Part shown: positions 31,844 to 42,928 of the stretch, in pieces
Numbering within the stretch: the first letter of the stretch is position 1
Layout of the letters: each line of letters starts with the position of its first letter
Assembly: GCF_042100115.1 (NCBI RefSeq)
Contig: NC_091280.1
Location: 2,542,001-2,606,000 of the forward strand
DNA from: Alternaria dauci
Taxonomy: Eukaryota; Ascomycota; Dothideomycetes; Pleosporales; Pleosporaceae
Length of the DNA: 64,000 nucleotides
Reading direction: 5' to 3'
Notes under the pieces: generated by a model
Told to the model about the DNA's origin: nothing
The model's database searches: none
The model's input: only the letters and a program-made list of their open reading frames with translations
Position numbers and translations under genes: made by a program

Positions 31844-33600
31844 ATGCCTCATTTTATTGATGAGAAATCTGCCGATGCAGGCCCACGTACCCCAAGGAAG
31901 CTTGTTCTCTGTTTCGATGGCACTGGCAACGTGTTCAACGGCAATACTTCAGACACTAACATCGTCAAATTGTACGACAAGTTTGACAGGAAAGAACCTA
32001 CACAGTACCACTATTATCAAAGTAAGCAACTTGCTAGCTATTGTCCTATTTGACATAAAGCTAACAGTTAACTGTACAGCTGGCATTGGCACATACCACA
32101 CTAACGGTGGCCCTATTAACAAGGGCTTTTTTGGCAACATCAAGTCAAACATCTCTAAGTCGATAGACAGTGGCTTTGCTACGACCTTCGATGCCCATGT
32201 AATTGCGGGCTACCGCTTTGTTATGCGCTACTACCAGGAAGGGGACAAGATCTATATTTTCGGCTTCTCCAGAGGCGCCTTTACCGCTCGCTTTCTTGCA
32301 CGCATGATATACAGAGTTGGCCTACTCTCGGAGGGCAATGAGGAGATGATCCCTTTTGCTTACGATTTGTACCATCAGTATGTGAAGGGAAAGATCAATG
32401 CACCCGAGCACGAGGGAAAAGATGCTCCACCCACCACAGGCACCGAGACCGATCCCCTCCTTCACCACGACGCGTGCGCGGCCGAATGTTCGGAACCCGA
32501 TCAGCAACAGATAAACAAGAATAAGCTCAATGCCTTCAAGACAACCTTCTGCCGTTCAGAGGGCGACGGTGACCAGGGCATCAAGGTACACTTTCTGGGC
32601 ATGTTTGACTGCGTGAGCAGCGTCTCAGTCCTTGACAGTCCCTTTGGCGTAACACCAAAACCTGTCTCCATTCTCGGGACCGCCCATCACGTTCGCCATG
32701 CTGTCGCCGTTGACGAGCGTCGTGTCAAGTTCAAAGCGGCTCTACTCCACCAAGACAACAACCACCCTCTTAAGAAAGAAGAAGACATTAAGGAAGTCTG
32801 GTTCCCTGGCAACCACGGCGACGTTGGTGGAGGATGGCCAGCTCCTCCACCTCCAACAGCCCCCATGGCCAAGCACGAGAGAAGCTGGTGGCGCAGAATT
32901 TTCACAAGCTCAAAGGAAGAAGAAGTCTCAAACTCAGGCACAGACCCTTATCAGATGAGCGATGTGCCTCTTGCTTGGATGATCCGTGAACTGGAGCTGA
33001 TAGGCGAGAAGGACCCGCTGTCGGCGCTCAAATGGAATACAAGAAAGGATGGGTTCAAAAGACACTTCTTCATGAAGCGTGACCAAGCTTACAATAGCCC
33101 AAGCCACGACACCCTCAAGGTCTCAGGTGGCTCCTCGCTCTTCAAAGTTATGTTGTGGAATTTCATGGGTGAGTCTCACGTGCATACCTACCCCCAAGAC
33201 ACCATGTCACTAACAGATCCAAACAGAATGGCTACCGATCCGACGCTGGGAATTGCTCAAAAAGAAGGGTGGCCCAGGGTATGAGTGGGCATACATCACA
33301 TGGCCGTTCAACCGAGGAGCGTCACGAGATATCCCTGAAGGAGCACTTCTACATGACTCTCTCCTGAAGAGATTGACGAGCATGAAGTATCCAGACTATT
33401 GCCCGTCTAACAATCGAGGCGATAGTTCGGTTGCTTGTTTGGTGCCGGAGAAGTTTTCTCTCGAGCAGGAAGATGAGGGAACGGACAAATCCGCTGCTGA
33501 CGTTGGTGAACCTCGGGGCATTCACAACATCTACACGCTCGAAGGCGAGGGGTCGCCTCGTGGGACGGATCGCGGGGGTATGCGGAAGAGAGTGTTTTAG
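31844..33600 (+). CDS. DUF2235 alpha/beta-hydrolase (Tle1-like)
   Basis: Three exons (31844-32021, 32080-33168, 33227-33600) encode about 546 residues. Both introns are 58 bp with GT-AG ends (GTAAGC and GTGAGT donors). The splice restores [11 protein letters not shown] upstream of [14 protein letters not shown], the hallmark start of DUF2235 proteins. The nucleophile elbow is [10 protein letters not shown], and the Asp-bearing block is [12 protein letters not shown]. The third exon opens with a [10 protein letters not shown] block. The family includes bacterial type VI phospholipase effectors and many fungal proteins of unknown substrate; a lipase or esterase role is inferred. No signal peptide is visible at the chosen start, so a cytosolic or peripheral location is likely. 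Confidence 0.92.
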
Positions 33601-35617
33601 TATATAGACTTTCTGTCCCAGGGCGCTAGGATACATAACTTATTCTACCCTACCCTCAATGGAATTCTCAGCCAATATGCACCATCGGAGCACGATACCC
33701 CTAGCTAGCGCCTCACCTTATCGAAATCCCTCGGCTATTCCCGTCCTACTTAAGTCCCCTCCCCAAACTATAATCTCGCCTTCTACTGCTGTGAACACCA
33801 ATAAGATGAGACACATAGTAGGCCCGAGTACACGTTGCTGCTATCGTGCTCTGATCGAGTCTCTGCGCTGAAAACTTCAGATGGTAACGAGAGGCGCGCC
33901 TTTGATAGGAAGGATACATCCTGTCATTACACACTACCCCTTCCTTCCTTCCTTTCTTTCTGCCCCTGGGCTAGCTGTAGATCTATTCATCTTCTATCCT
34001 AAATGCTACGTACTTGTAAGCCTAGGACCACATCACATAACTGCTCTGCAGGCATGACTAATGCGTCCGTCTACTTAAGAGCTCAGATCACATACTTGTA
34101 AATACACACAACAATACACTCATACATCAGACAATATATTACTATGTCGCACGGTTGGGTGCGGGTAGTGTAGACAAAAAACTAGAAGAGAGAGTGTATG
34201 TTGTATTGTTTGTAGCCTCCTAGCTGAGCTTATATAAAGGTCATCCCACGGCGTTATTAGTAACAAGGTTTCCAACAGCGCTTGGCCTGCGACATTATTA
34301 TAATCTGGTTTTATCACCTCGAAAGGATCTCTCGATTAGACTCACACTACTCGTAGGACAAACGATGGGCTGTTGCGATTACAGATGAGGGAGTGAACAC
34401 ACGCTGGGTTTTGTGGGAGACAGATAACCGTGTCAAGTATGACAGCACCCAGCCCACGAGAACAAAGGGCTTGCCAAGGAACACGTGATCTGCCACGCAG
34501 TCCCAGGCATATCCCGTGCATTAGCTGTCAGAACGCAGCCCTGCACCACGACGCTATGCAACCCAAAAGGTACGTATGAACAGTGAACTACTGATCATGG
34601 TGCAGGATAGTATATATCGTCAGCCAGGTCTGACAACTATAATAGGCGAAAATCAGCATCTGATCCGCGTTGCATACGCGTGTTTTTGGATCAGGGTGCG
34701 TAATTGCCTAACTGCGATGTATCGGGGGTCGAATTCACGTACCTAGGTAGCATAATATACTAGGCTAAGGAAGTGGGAAGCCCTGAAAGCCACATTGAGT
34801 CGTGTGGGGTCGCGCACGGCCGGTACAACTGTAGGGGACAGTAACGGCGTCACAGGTTCTACACAATCGCGGATTGTCAGCGCCTTCGGCCACAGACTGC
34901 CGTGTGTGTCTTCTTGTTTGCGCTCGTTATTGAGAGTTGCTCTCATCATCGTTTTCCATCTTCGGTAAGATCACCGGTTCTGCGTACATCAAGAGCGGAA
35001 AAAGAAACGGCGCTCTACGTACACACATTATCTCTCTCTTCAATCCTACTCGAGGGTGGGTAGATTAAATGCATAACACATGTAGACCAAGCCCAGAAAA
35101 CAAAATATTGTTCATGGCTGAAGAAAAAGAAAACGCTCAACTAAGCTCGTACGGTACAGCCTGGTAGCGGGCACCAATAAGTGGCTTGTCTGCTGATTTC
35201 GGCTCACGACGACCATTCTATAGCCACGATGCCAGGGCTGCGAGTGTGTATTTGATACTGCGCGATAGCTTATGGTTGGCTAGTGTTTTGGGTTCTACAA
35301 TCCGCGTTCGCTGCAGCAACACGCAACTGTCGAGAGCTGTAACTCACCGCTACATTGTTTTTCTTTTCGCACAATGCAAGCTTACGGTATGCAGTATGCA
35401 GCTATACGATGCAGCAGTCGAGGTAGTCATATCATTTCCGTATGCGGAATATGGGCATTCCCGACAACATGGACGTAGTTCGTTCTATCTGCAGCTTCAA
35501 CTATAAGATAGGACCCTCAAGACTCGATTATCTTCCCAAAGTCACAGCACACCTTAAGCTCCTTCCTTAACACAAAACTTCTATCAAGTCTTTTGAGAAC
35601 AAGATCACTTCGTCAAA
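33601..35617. other. Intergenic region, no gene seen
   Basis: About 2 kb without a supported gene. Small frames are scattered and lack domains. The last 100 bp before 35618 are pyrimidine/A-rich (CTTCTATCAAG... CAAAATG), suiting a promoter and leader for the next gene. Confidence 0.5.
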
Positions 35618-36952
35618 ATGTCTACACAAAACACCATGATCGAGCAGACCGGAGGCGAGATCCTCGCAGAAGAGCAGGTAGCCCGCCTTACGAAGCTACC
35701 TGCACCACAGCAGACCTATGATGCTCTTGACAGCGGCATCATTAAGGTCTTCACTAGTGCAAATTTCGGTGGCGCCAGTTTCACGATTGATACTGAAGAC
35801 TATGCGAGCGGCCAGCGTCACAGACTCTTAGCGGAGAATTACAACAAGGCCTGTTGGGTTACGTGGAACCTACCATTGGGTACGGTAATGACAATGATGG
35901 AACTCGACAAAACCCCTGAGAAGAACCAGCCCGTCGCCGATCCTCGTGGTTGTGGTCGTACCGTTGAGTTGGTAGGTACTGGCAAGACGGAAGCAGTTAA
36001 CCTGATCCAGGTATACATGAATGCTTGCGTGAAAGGATTCTGGTGGCGAGAAGTGGATCTATCGATGGGGGCCGTAGAGCTTTTTGACGCTTATCTGCGT
36101 GACGTAGGCGGAAGCCTAGCATACACCCGTCAAACTCTATTCTTGAGCGAGTGGGCACCAGGGGTTCTCCATTCATTCAATTTCTGGTGGATGAACGACC
36201 GAATCAGTTCTGCGCGTTGGCACACACTTCTTAATCGACAAACGGTTACCCTTTTCGAGCATGCCAACGGCACTGGGTTCGAGTTCAACAACATCCGGGC
36301 ATGGGGAAAAACCAAGGAGGCCTATGACCTCCACGTTGTCAACCACGGCAACAATCTCAGTGCATTTTCGTGGACCTCAGTCAGCCCTGTCAAGGAAAAG
36401 ATCGAACCTATCACCATCAGCCACGATCGTTCAAGCTGTTCAATGCTCTACAACGAAAAGAAAGGCGTGAACTACAGCACTCAGGCGCAGCCAAGCAAGA
36501 TCGCGCTCATGGAACCTGCAACTCAAGAACTCACGATCGAAAGCACCGATGCAACAGCTACCTCAGTCAAAGCCTGTCTGCAAAGCACTGTTGGATCCGG
36601 CTGCGAGGAGAAGGAATCCTACGACGTCCAATGGACACTTTCCGTCTCACACTCCTGGGACGATGCCTCCGCCAAAAGCAAAACATACACGCACGCCGAA
36701 GCCCTGACCTTCGAAGAGCCACTCCACATCTCTCCACGTTCTAGGTACATCGCCAAGCTCTACGTACCGGTCCGAAAGCTGGTCCACGAGGAGTACAAGA
36801 CCAAGGCCACACGCTGGTACAAACAGCGTATAATGGGTTGTGTGCAAGATGGCAACCTGTACAAACGAGATGAGACGGTGACGGTGCATGTGAATGGGAC
36901 GCTGCACTATTCGCCTGAGATGATCTGGCATGAGACTAAGCTTGATAGGTAG
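35618..36952 (+). CDS. Beta/gamma-crystallin-like protein, possible aerolysin-like tail
   Basis: A single exon of 444 residues. IKVFTSANFGG (about 42-52) starts a Greek-key-like segment. A second pair spans about 152-255, with NDRISS at 193-198, the canonical N/D-N/D-x-x-S/T-S calcium-binding motif of microbial beta/gamma-crystallins, and GNNLSA at 244-249 as a degenerate partner. From about 300 on, the sequence is Ser/Thr-rich with alternating polarity (SYDVQWTLSVSHSWDD, then THAEALTFEEPLHISPRS). This pattern recalls the C-terminal half of aerolysin/ETX-MTX2 pore-forming proteins. The crystallin call is moderately supported; the pore-former call is inference. No signal peptide is seen. Context ATCACTTCGTCAAAATGTC gives a good fungal start. 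Confidence 0.6.
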   Translation: MSTQNTMIEQTGGEILAEEQVARLTKLPAPQQTYDALDSGIIKVFTSANFGGASFTIDTEDYASGQRHRLLAENYNKACWVTWNLPLGTVMTMMELDKTPEKNQPVADPRGCGRTVELVGTGKTEAVNLIQVYMNACVKGFWWREVDLSMGAVELFDAYLRDVGGSLAYTRQTLFLSEWAPGVLHSFNFWWMNDRISSARWHTLLNRQTVTLFEHANGTGFEFNNIRAWGKTKEAYDLHVVNHGNNLSAFSWTSVSPVKEKIEPITISHDRSSCSMLYNEKKGVNYSTQAQPSKIALMEPATQELTIESTDATATSVKACLQSTVGSGCEEKESYDVQWTLSVSHSWDDASAKSKTYTHAEALTFEEPLHISPRSRYIAKLYVPVRKLVHEEYKTKATRWYKQRIMGCVQDGNLYKRDETVTVHVNGTLHYSPEMIWHETKLDR

Positions 36953-37314
36953 AGGTTGGGTGGTGCGATTAGGTAGCGAGGGCGAGCGGGAACGATGTAG
37001 TGAATATATAACAGTATTTTAATTCTAGTTCGCAACTTATGACGGGATTGTGAAGGGTGATATAAAATGTGCATAAAGATGAAGATGAGATATTTGCGGA
37101 GTGAGCGATCAACTGGCAGACATGTCGCACGTATAGTTGCCTAGGCCTGACGTGTATGGCAACTGTCAGTGTTTCAAGGGCTCATTTACTTCTGACAACG
37201 CACATTCTAGCCCAAGTCAACCGGACGAGTCATCTTGTTACTATTACTCGAGTACTACTGATATCTAAGATGTCAAACGAAAAACCGCACTGCTACTTTC
37301 TAATTACATTACAC
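36953..37314. other. Convergent intergenic region
   Basis: A 362-bp AT-rich gap between the 3' ends of the crystallin-like gene and the WSC gene. It presumably holds both terminators. No gene is seen. Confidence 0.5.
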
Positions 37315-38174
37315 CTAAATTGTCTTCTGATGGATTCCAATGGCTCCATTACCTCCACACATTGAGTTGGTGTTACCTTGACACCTCATAGTGCATTTCG
37401 AAGGCTGCGGAGCGGGATCCCTTTTCCAAGTGTTTCCACAGAAGCACTGTTTGCCAAACTCAACACCATGATAGCGAAAGCTCTGGCAGATCTTCCCGCA
37501 TTTCGCGATCGTCATCTGATCGTCCGTTACCATAACATCATCTAGCACACGACTGTTGTGGCTATCCCCGTAACAGCCAAGGTACGTAAAGGGCTTTTGA
37601 TTCCATTCTTCGACACAGGCAGTATGGTTGTTACGGGCAACGTCGAGCGCTTGCTTGGTGGTCTCCAACTCATTCTCGAGTTCGGTCTGGCGTGCGGTGT
37701 GGGCCTGTTCTTGAGCATCGCATTGATTCTTGAGGTTTTCCAGCTTGGTTGCGTGGGCGTGTTCTTCGTCGTCGAGGTTCGTCTTCAGTTGATCTGCCAA
37801 CGCCTGTTGCGCAGCCAAGGAGTCTCTGCAATTGTTCTCGCGCTGGAGACATTGTTCGTTGTCTGCCTGGCAAGTGTCCGGAGAAGGCTGGGATGCACCT
37901 GCGAGGTTCGCAGGCAGCGTTTGATTGAAGGTGATGCCGTTGGAGCAGGAGCAGGAGCAGCTAGGCGGTAGTGAAGGATCCATGCATTGGATAGATGGCT
38001 TGACACCTAGTCTTGAGTGAGCTTCGCAAGGTGCTTCGAGTTTTAGGTTTGCTTACCATTGTCGCACTGGTACGAGTTTCCGAAGAGATCGATTGAGCCA
38101 AGCACGTGCTGCGTGCCCTGGGCATAGCTGACCGTGCACAGAGTGCCGGCAAGCAAGACACTGAAACTTCTCAT
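37315..38174 (-). CDS. Secreted WSC-domain protein 1
   Basis: Two exons on the minus strand (38174-38057 and 38006-37315), with a 50-bp GT-AG intron in phase 1 after CDNG. The product is about 269 residues. MRSFSVLLAGTLCTVSYAQG is a signal peptide. Next comes a Cys-rich module (VKPSIQCMDPSLPPSC, then CSCSNG). A coiled-coil-like segment rich in Glu, Gln and Leu covers roughly residues 90-165. A C-terminal WSC domain starts at FTYLGCYGD and includes CGKICQSFRYHGVEFGKQC and CGNTWKRD. WSC domains bind glucans or other cell-wall sugars. There is no transmembrane segment, unlike yeast Wsc sensors, so this is likely a secreted or wall protein. It is divergently paired with the gene at 38701. Confidence 0.9.
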
Positions 38175-38700
38175 CGTGATTGGAATAGGTTAGTTTTGAA
38201 GGAGTTGGGGAGGTATGAGTGAGATATTCGCTTTAGTTGTTTCTATAGCTGCACCTTATACCGCATTTTCCAGCGACTCTTTCCTTTGTTTCACGCCATT
38301 ACGCCATCATAGTACCATTTTCCAGATTAGGTCATTTTGCAATAGCGTATAATTTGTTTATCCACACTCTAGTTCCTTCATATGCCGCTAGGTAAGACTT
38401 GCGACAATAACTTTGGAACGCTACCAGGTGTTCAGGCTGGAAGATCTTGTAAGAAGCAACCGGCGTTCCCAGATTTACCAGCCTCAACAAACATTTGTTT
38501 TGAGGAAACACCGTACCAGCCCGACTAACAACAACTCTTGCGCGGTACCTTCGTTACGGTTGGTCGGGGATGAGGGGTTCCGGGAGAGAGGACCAAAGGT
38601 CATAAGAAGAAGACTTTCCACACAGAGTTAGCTACACCAACAGCTCTTCTCGGACACCAACGCCCTGCTGCAACTCGCAACCATACTAGTTTCCAAAAAC
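38175..38700. promoter_or_regulatory. Shared divergent promoter region
   Basis: 526 bp separate the start codons of two divergently transcribed, related secreted-protein genes. Co-regulation is inferred from this layout; no specific operator was identified. Confidence 0.45.
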
Positions 38701-39440
38701 ATGCGTACCTCCGCCTCTCTCACCACTCTCTTCTGTGGCATCGCAAGCGCACAATCCGCTTTAGACATGTTCTCCGGCATGCCAGTCATGTGTCAGAATG
38801 GCAAGTAACTACCACTTTGTAACGCGCCTCTGTTACTGACACAATCCCAAGGCCAGCAACCCGCCCTTACATGCTCGGACCCCGTCCCAGAACCGTGTAA
38901 CTGCAAATGCAGTGACGGAATGGTTTTTAACCAGACTCGTCCCGATCCACCGACTATTCTTGTGCCAGAGCCGGTTTCGGAACAGCTTGCAGAAAAACCT
39001 TGTCTGAGCGATGTTTTCGTACCCTGGACGAACATCGACTTGCCTCACGCGCCGGGCACATACGAGCCCTCGGAGATGTACGACAAAGATGTTGAAGTAC
39101 CAGAGGAAAGCATCTTCGTAGTTGCCGATTCGGCCCAGAGGTGCCAGCACTTCGAGGTGTTTGTAGATGGTGAAAAGGTAGGCGTTACTAACGGCGACGG
39201 ACCCCTCGATGCCTCCCCCTGCGGGCATGCCGAGAAATGCATCACAGAGAACGGAGGCAGCAAGGGATATTTCACTCTACAGAAAGGTTAGTAAACGCCA
39301 AATCCACGATAAACAGGCTCTTAAGGCTAACGCTCTGTGTAGGATCACACAGAATTGGTCTTCGATGGATTGGGGTCACAGACGCGTGTAAACATATTCC
39401 TGTCGGTCGTGGCTCGTACCAGATCTACAAGAAATGCTGA
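38701..39440 (+). CDS. Small secreted Cys-containing protein
   Basis: Three exons (38701-38800, 38852-39286, 39343-39440) encode about 210 residues. MRTSASLTTLFCGIASAQS is a signal peptide. Intron 1 (51 bp) has a GC-AG boundary (donor GCAAGT) at the same phase-1 position, after CQNG, as the GT-AG introns of the two WSC genes. Intron 2 is 56 bp with GTTAGT-TAG. The N-terminal module (QQPALTCSDPVPEPCNC) matches that of the WSC proteins, but the rest is different: a domain running ESIFVVADSAQRCQHFEVF to GLRWIGVTDAC and GRGSYQIYKKC. I do not recognise that domain. Size, secretion and Cys content make it an effector candidate by inference. Confidence 0.8.
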
Positions 39441-39825
39441 TCTGACTTTTTTGGATGTCGAAAGGCTAGCAGGATAAGTTGCGTTATGAATATATCCGTA
39501 CAATGCTTAACTAGTGAATGCAAATCGCGCTCTTAGCTCTTTTGCCGAACAATTCCTGTACATTCAACAATAAGTAATCGCGATTGCGACGTATCCACTC
39601 ACCTGAGTGTGGTGAGAACAGCTTTCACGTTGCAATGATCAAACACTGGACCTGTGGCGAGTTTACGAAACCTTCCTTCTCTACATATACCGTCAGAGCT
39701 TGCGGCGGAATAGACATTCCACCATGTACATTCAGGCCTTGGCAATCACTGCAGCCCGCTCGAAGTCCTCACGGTCACTTCTACAACTCCAGATCCCTAG
39801 CTCTGTACTACGTTGCAAGCCCAGC

Positions 39826-41247
39826 ATGGCCAGCTCCCGTAGCACCCGAATCACGCCTTCGACATCACGGAACATTACTGACATCGTCCACCAGTACCCG
39901 TCACCGGCTATGGGGTCATCACCACCAGAATACTCACGGCAGTCGTATGATCCTATCCCAGATAGTAGTGCGCACAATAATATGAGCATGGCTTCACCGC
40001 CACGGCCACAAACTCCGGCCATGGCCAGGGAGCTCAACTTTCACCAAGCGAACTCGACGCATTCGGGATATCTTGATTGCGCCCAGCTATTCGGTCGTAC
40101 GCCCAGTCAACACCACTCCCGTCGCACTCACCCGACTTCCATCTCCAGCCTACAAAAGCAATCTTCCCGTACCCCTCGTGGTGGGTGGATGGCGGCCAGC
40201 CATCCTGAGCCACCTATCGAGGACAGCAGCGTCTTTCTAGACGTCGCATCTGGCCTGAGATGCACCCCTAGCGGCATAACCACCTTGGACGTTGAAGAGG
40301 ATACACCGGGTCGCTTCTCACCCACCGCGCAGACGCCTACGAAGCGCAAGACATCGCCTGCTGAGGCGGCGCTGCGGGAGCAGTTCAAAAAGAGCAAGGT
40401 AGATTCAGGGACTAATCATGCTTTGAAAACAAGTACTCGTAGGAAGTCGAAGTGGGCCGGTCGTGTCTTTGATACTCATCGTTCGGGGTATGTGTCGCCC
40501 AAAACGCCTTCAGTAGCATCGGATGATAAGGAGTCGGAGTTTGGGTATGTGGATCCGGCGAGTGTACGGGATGTACTTGCGCGCTTGAAGGCGGGGGACG
40601 GAGATAGGTCGAGCGAAAGTTATTCCGACGTGGATGTCCTGCGTCGTAGTAAAAATGCACTCTTTCACGCTTCACCAGTTCTAGACAGGACACCGCCGAT
40701 ACTTTCGGAAGAGGTCTTCTTGGAGTCGCAGCAACCAGTCAGACCGCCCGCTGCAAAGACACCAACTCAGGGACGTACATCGCCAGCTAGCGATTAAACC
40801 AAATTTTCGTTTTCGCCGATCGTAGCTGCCATCGACGTCGCTCCCCAGCCAGCACGTCAGGATCGCGCCATCACACCAATAACCACCAATCTCTCCTCCA
40901 GCCTCATCACAACGACAATATGCCAGGCACCTGCTGCTCCAAGCAACCTCAAAGGGCTCACCTTCGCCCAAGCTATCGCGATAATCTACTGTTGCACGAC
41001 AGTCGCAGCATCGCACCAAGCGTTCCTCAGTTTAGGCGGTGACATTGTCGCTATGGACTTGATCATGGGTCTATGTGGTGCTTTCCTTTCTGGTATCGCT
41101 ATCTGTATAGTCCTGCAATTGCTGCTAGGCGCTGGATTGCGACGCGTGCCTGGTGATGTTCTGCGACGGCGTGGACGGGCATGGGGCGTCGCAGTTGAGA
41201 CAGTTTGGGAGGAATTTGAAAAGGACATTCAGGAGCGTCTCGGTTAG
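39826..41247 (+). CDS. Disordered protein with C-terminal membrane segments
   Basis: I do not recognise this protein. The frame is open from 39700 to a TAA at 40795, then open again in the same frame to 41247. A candidate 51-bp GT-AG intron (40775-40825), the usual size here and a multiple of three, would remove that stop and fuse the halves. The N-terminal part is rich in Ser, Pro and Thr and predicted disordered, with basic patches such as TPTKRK and STRRKSK. The C-terminal part has two hydrophobic segments (LTFAQAIAIIYCC... and LCGAFLSGIAICIVLQLLLG), then a charged helix. The start is uncertain: ATG 39826 (MASSRSTR) is preferred, and ATG 39700 is possible. Confidence 0.55.
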
Positions 41248-42928
41248 GGGTAGGCGCATAAGTTATATGGTGTCTGAGTGCTGGTATGGAGAAAGGTTGT
41301 TTGACTGGGCAACAATTCATCTTTGTTTACGTAGGGCATGATCTAGACCTGGGAGTGCACCACATCACGGCATAATGCAATGTTAATTGCTTTTATGGTG
41401 TCATGCTTCATTTAATGCGTTTCTCCCTTGTGTACTTAGATCTCTGCATGTGAGGACGAAGGTGTTCGCAACTATCGCAGGGTCCGCTTAGTCTAATGCT
41501 CCTTCACTAGAAACTCACTTCTACATCGTATCCACATCCATAACCCATCGCGCCTCCTCCCTTCATCCCCACCATCATTCCTGCGGTCGACGAAGACCCT
41601 CCTCTGCCGCCCGATCTCCCGTCAATGATTCATCCTCATCGTCAAACTCCATCACGCGTCGGCGCGCCTCTCGAGATCTAGCCTCGTTCTCCACCTGAAC
41701 ATGACGGCGCTCCTCTTCAGCCCGTGCCTCGATAAGATCCTAAACGTAAATCGTGGCATCGGTGAGCTTGGTGATAATGAGGTTGGCGATTGCTCGAGGG
41801 GATCCTGGGCCGTTGTTATCTATAGTGTGTTAAATTCGGTGCAGCGAAATGTCTGGGATAAGTGCCGTAGAGGACGAGGTTTTGTAGTGCGGTGTAGATG
41901 GCGAGGTCTTGAAGAGCGGCGTTGGGAGGTTGAAGTAAGGAAGACAGTTCGTGGATTTGTGGTCGCTGCTTTTGTTGCTGCTAGAGTGTGCATGGAACGA
42001 GGTGAGTCGTCCCTTCACCTGCTTTCCATGGCTCGTGGTGGACCCTTAACCGCCTTCAACGAACGATGTGCCACACCAGCGGGCCAGAGGTTCGATCAGG
42101 AAATGTGAAATTCGCATTCACATTCGATCTCCGCTTTGGAGTGCCCTCACCAACATTCACTCGTTGCGCTGTCAAATCTGGTAGCCACATACGCATGGTA
42201 CCAATGGGTGTTGCGAGACTTGACAAGGTAACTCGACCAAAGAAGGCGAGTATCGAAGTGAATAGCGGAAGGACAGCGGTGCGTTATCATCCGAGAAGAC
42301 GAAGGCGCAAGACTGTTACAGTGAGAGTAAGTCGTGGGGCTGCTATTGGAGCACAGCCCGCGCATGCTCGTATCGCAATGCGACTGGGGTTAAGGGTGGT
42401 GTCGCAGCTTTCGCGTCAAGACTGACGTAGGTATTACTGTGACGGTTGCTGTCACACGAGGCGTTGGGGCCTGCAGACGTCTTCGTCGAGCCACTAGCAC
42501 TACCGCGATATCTGGATTTGAAGACTAAAATATGAGAAGGCATGGTAACTGCTAGCCTTTGATGGAAGCCGTGTCGCAAAGCACGTCGCTGATGTAGATG
42601 CGATACTTAGGAAAAGCAGAGCGCGCTATGGCGGAAAGCTGATATGGTGCCTACTGGGCGTCGGGTTACGGATGTGTAGGTGAAGATGTTGTGCGCACCG
42701 AGACGGCGCTCGGTTCAGTCATGTATGTCGAGCTGTGACGTGTATGCGGGCGTCATCTACCACAGGGTCTGACCTGCGGCTTCCTCCAAGTTCTCACCAC
42801 ATCACTATGTACGGAAGCTATCAAGGGGCATGTTATATCTTCATTCATGCAACTGACAGTCTTAGCTGCGACCATGCTCGCAATCGCTACCAATTGAGAC
42901 ACCAAAACACCATGCAGCCTCAAGACAT
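41248..42928. other. Intergenic region with one possible gene remnant
   Basis: No intact gene is seen. A minus-strand coding-like remnant at about 41590-42000 is listed separately. Plus-strand frames in 41701-42425 are Arg/Val-rich and look like shadows of it. Confidence 0.45.
41590..42000 (-). pseudogene. Possible decayed coding sequence
   Basis: On the minus strand one frame reads ALQDLAIYTALQNLVLYGTY. Another, further on, reads IANLIITKLTDATIYV, a TAG, then DLIEARAEEERRHVQVENE and EARSREARRRVMEFDDEDE. The amphipathic, Ala/Glu/Arg-rich pattern looks coding, but I could not join the pieces by clear splice sites. The TAG would be CAG before a RIP-type change. No function can be assigned. Confidence 0.3.

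Noticed and set aside
41701..42425. Plus-strand open frames of 119-135 codons
   Set aside because: Unusual Arg/Val-rich composition and no domain; the opposite strand has a more protein-like pattern.
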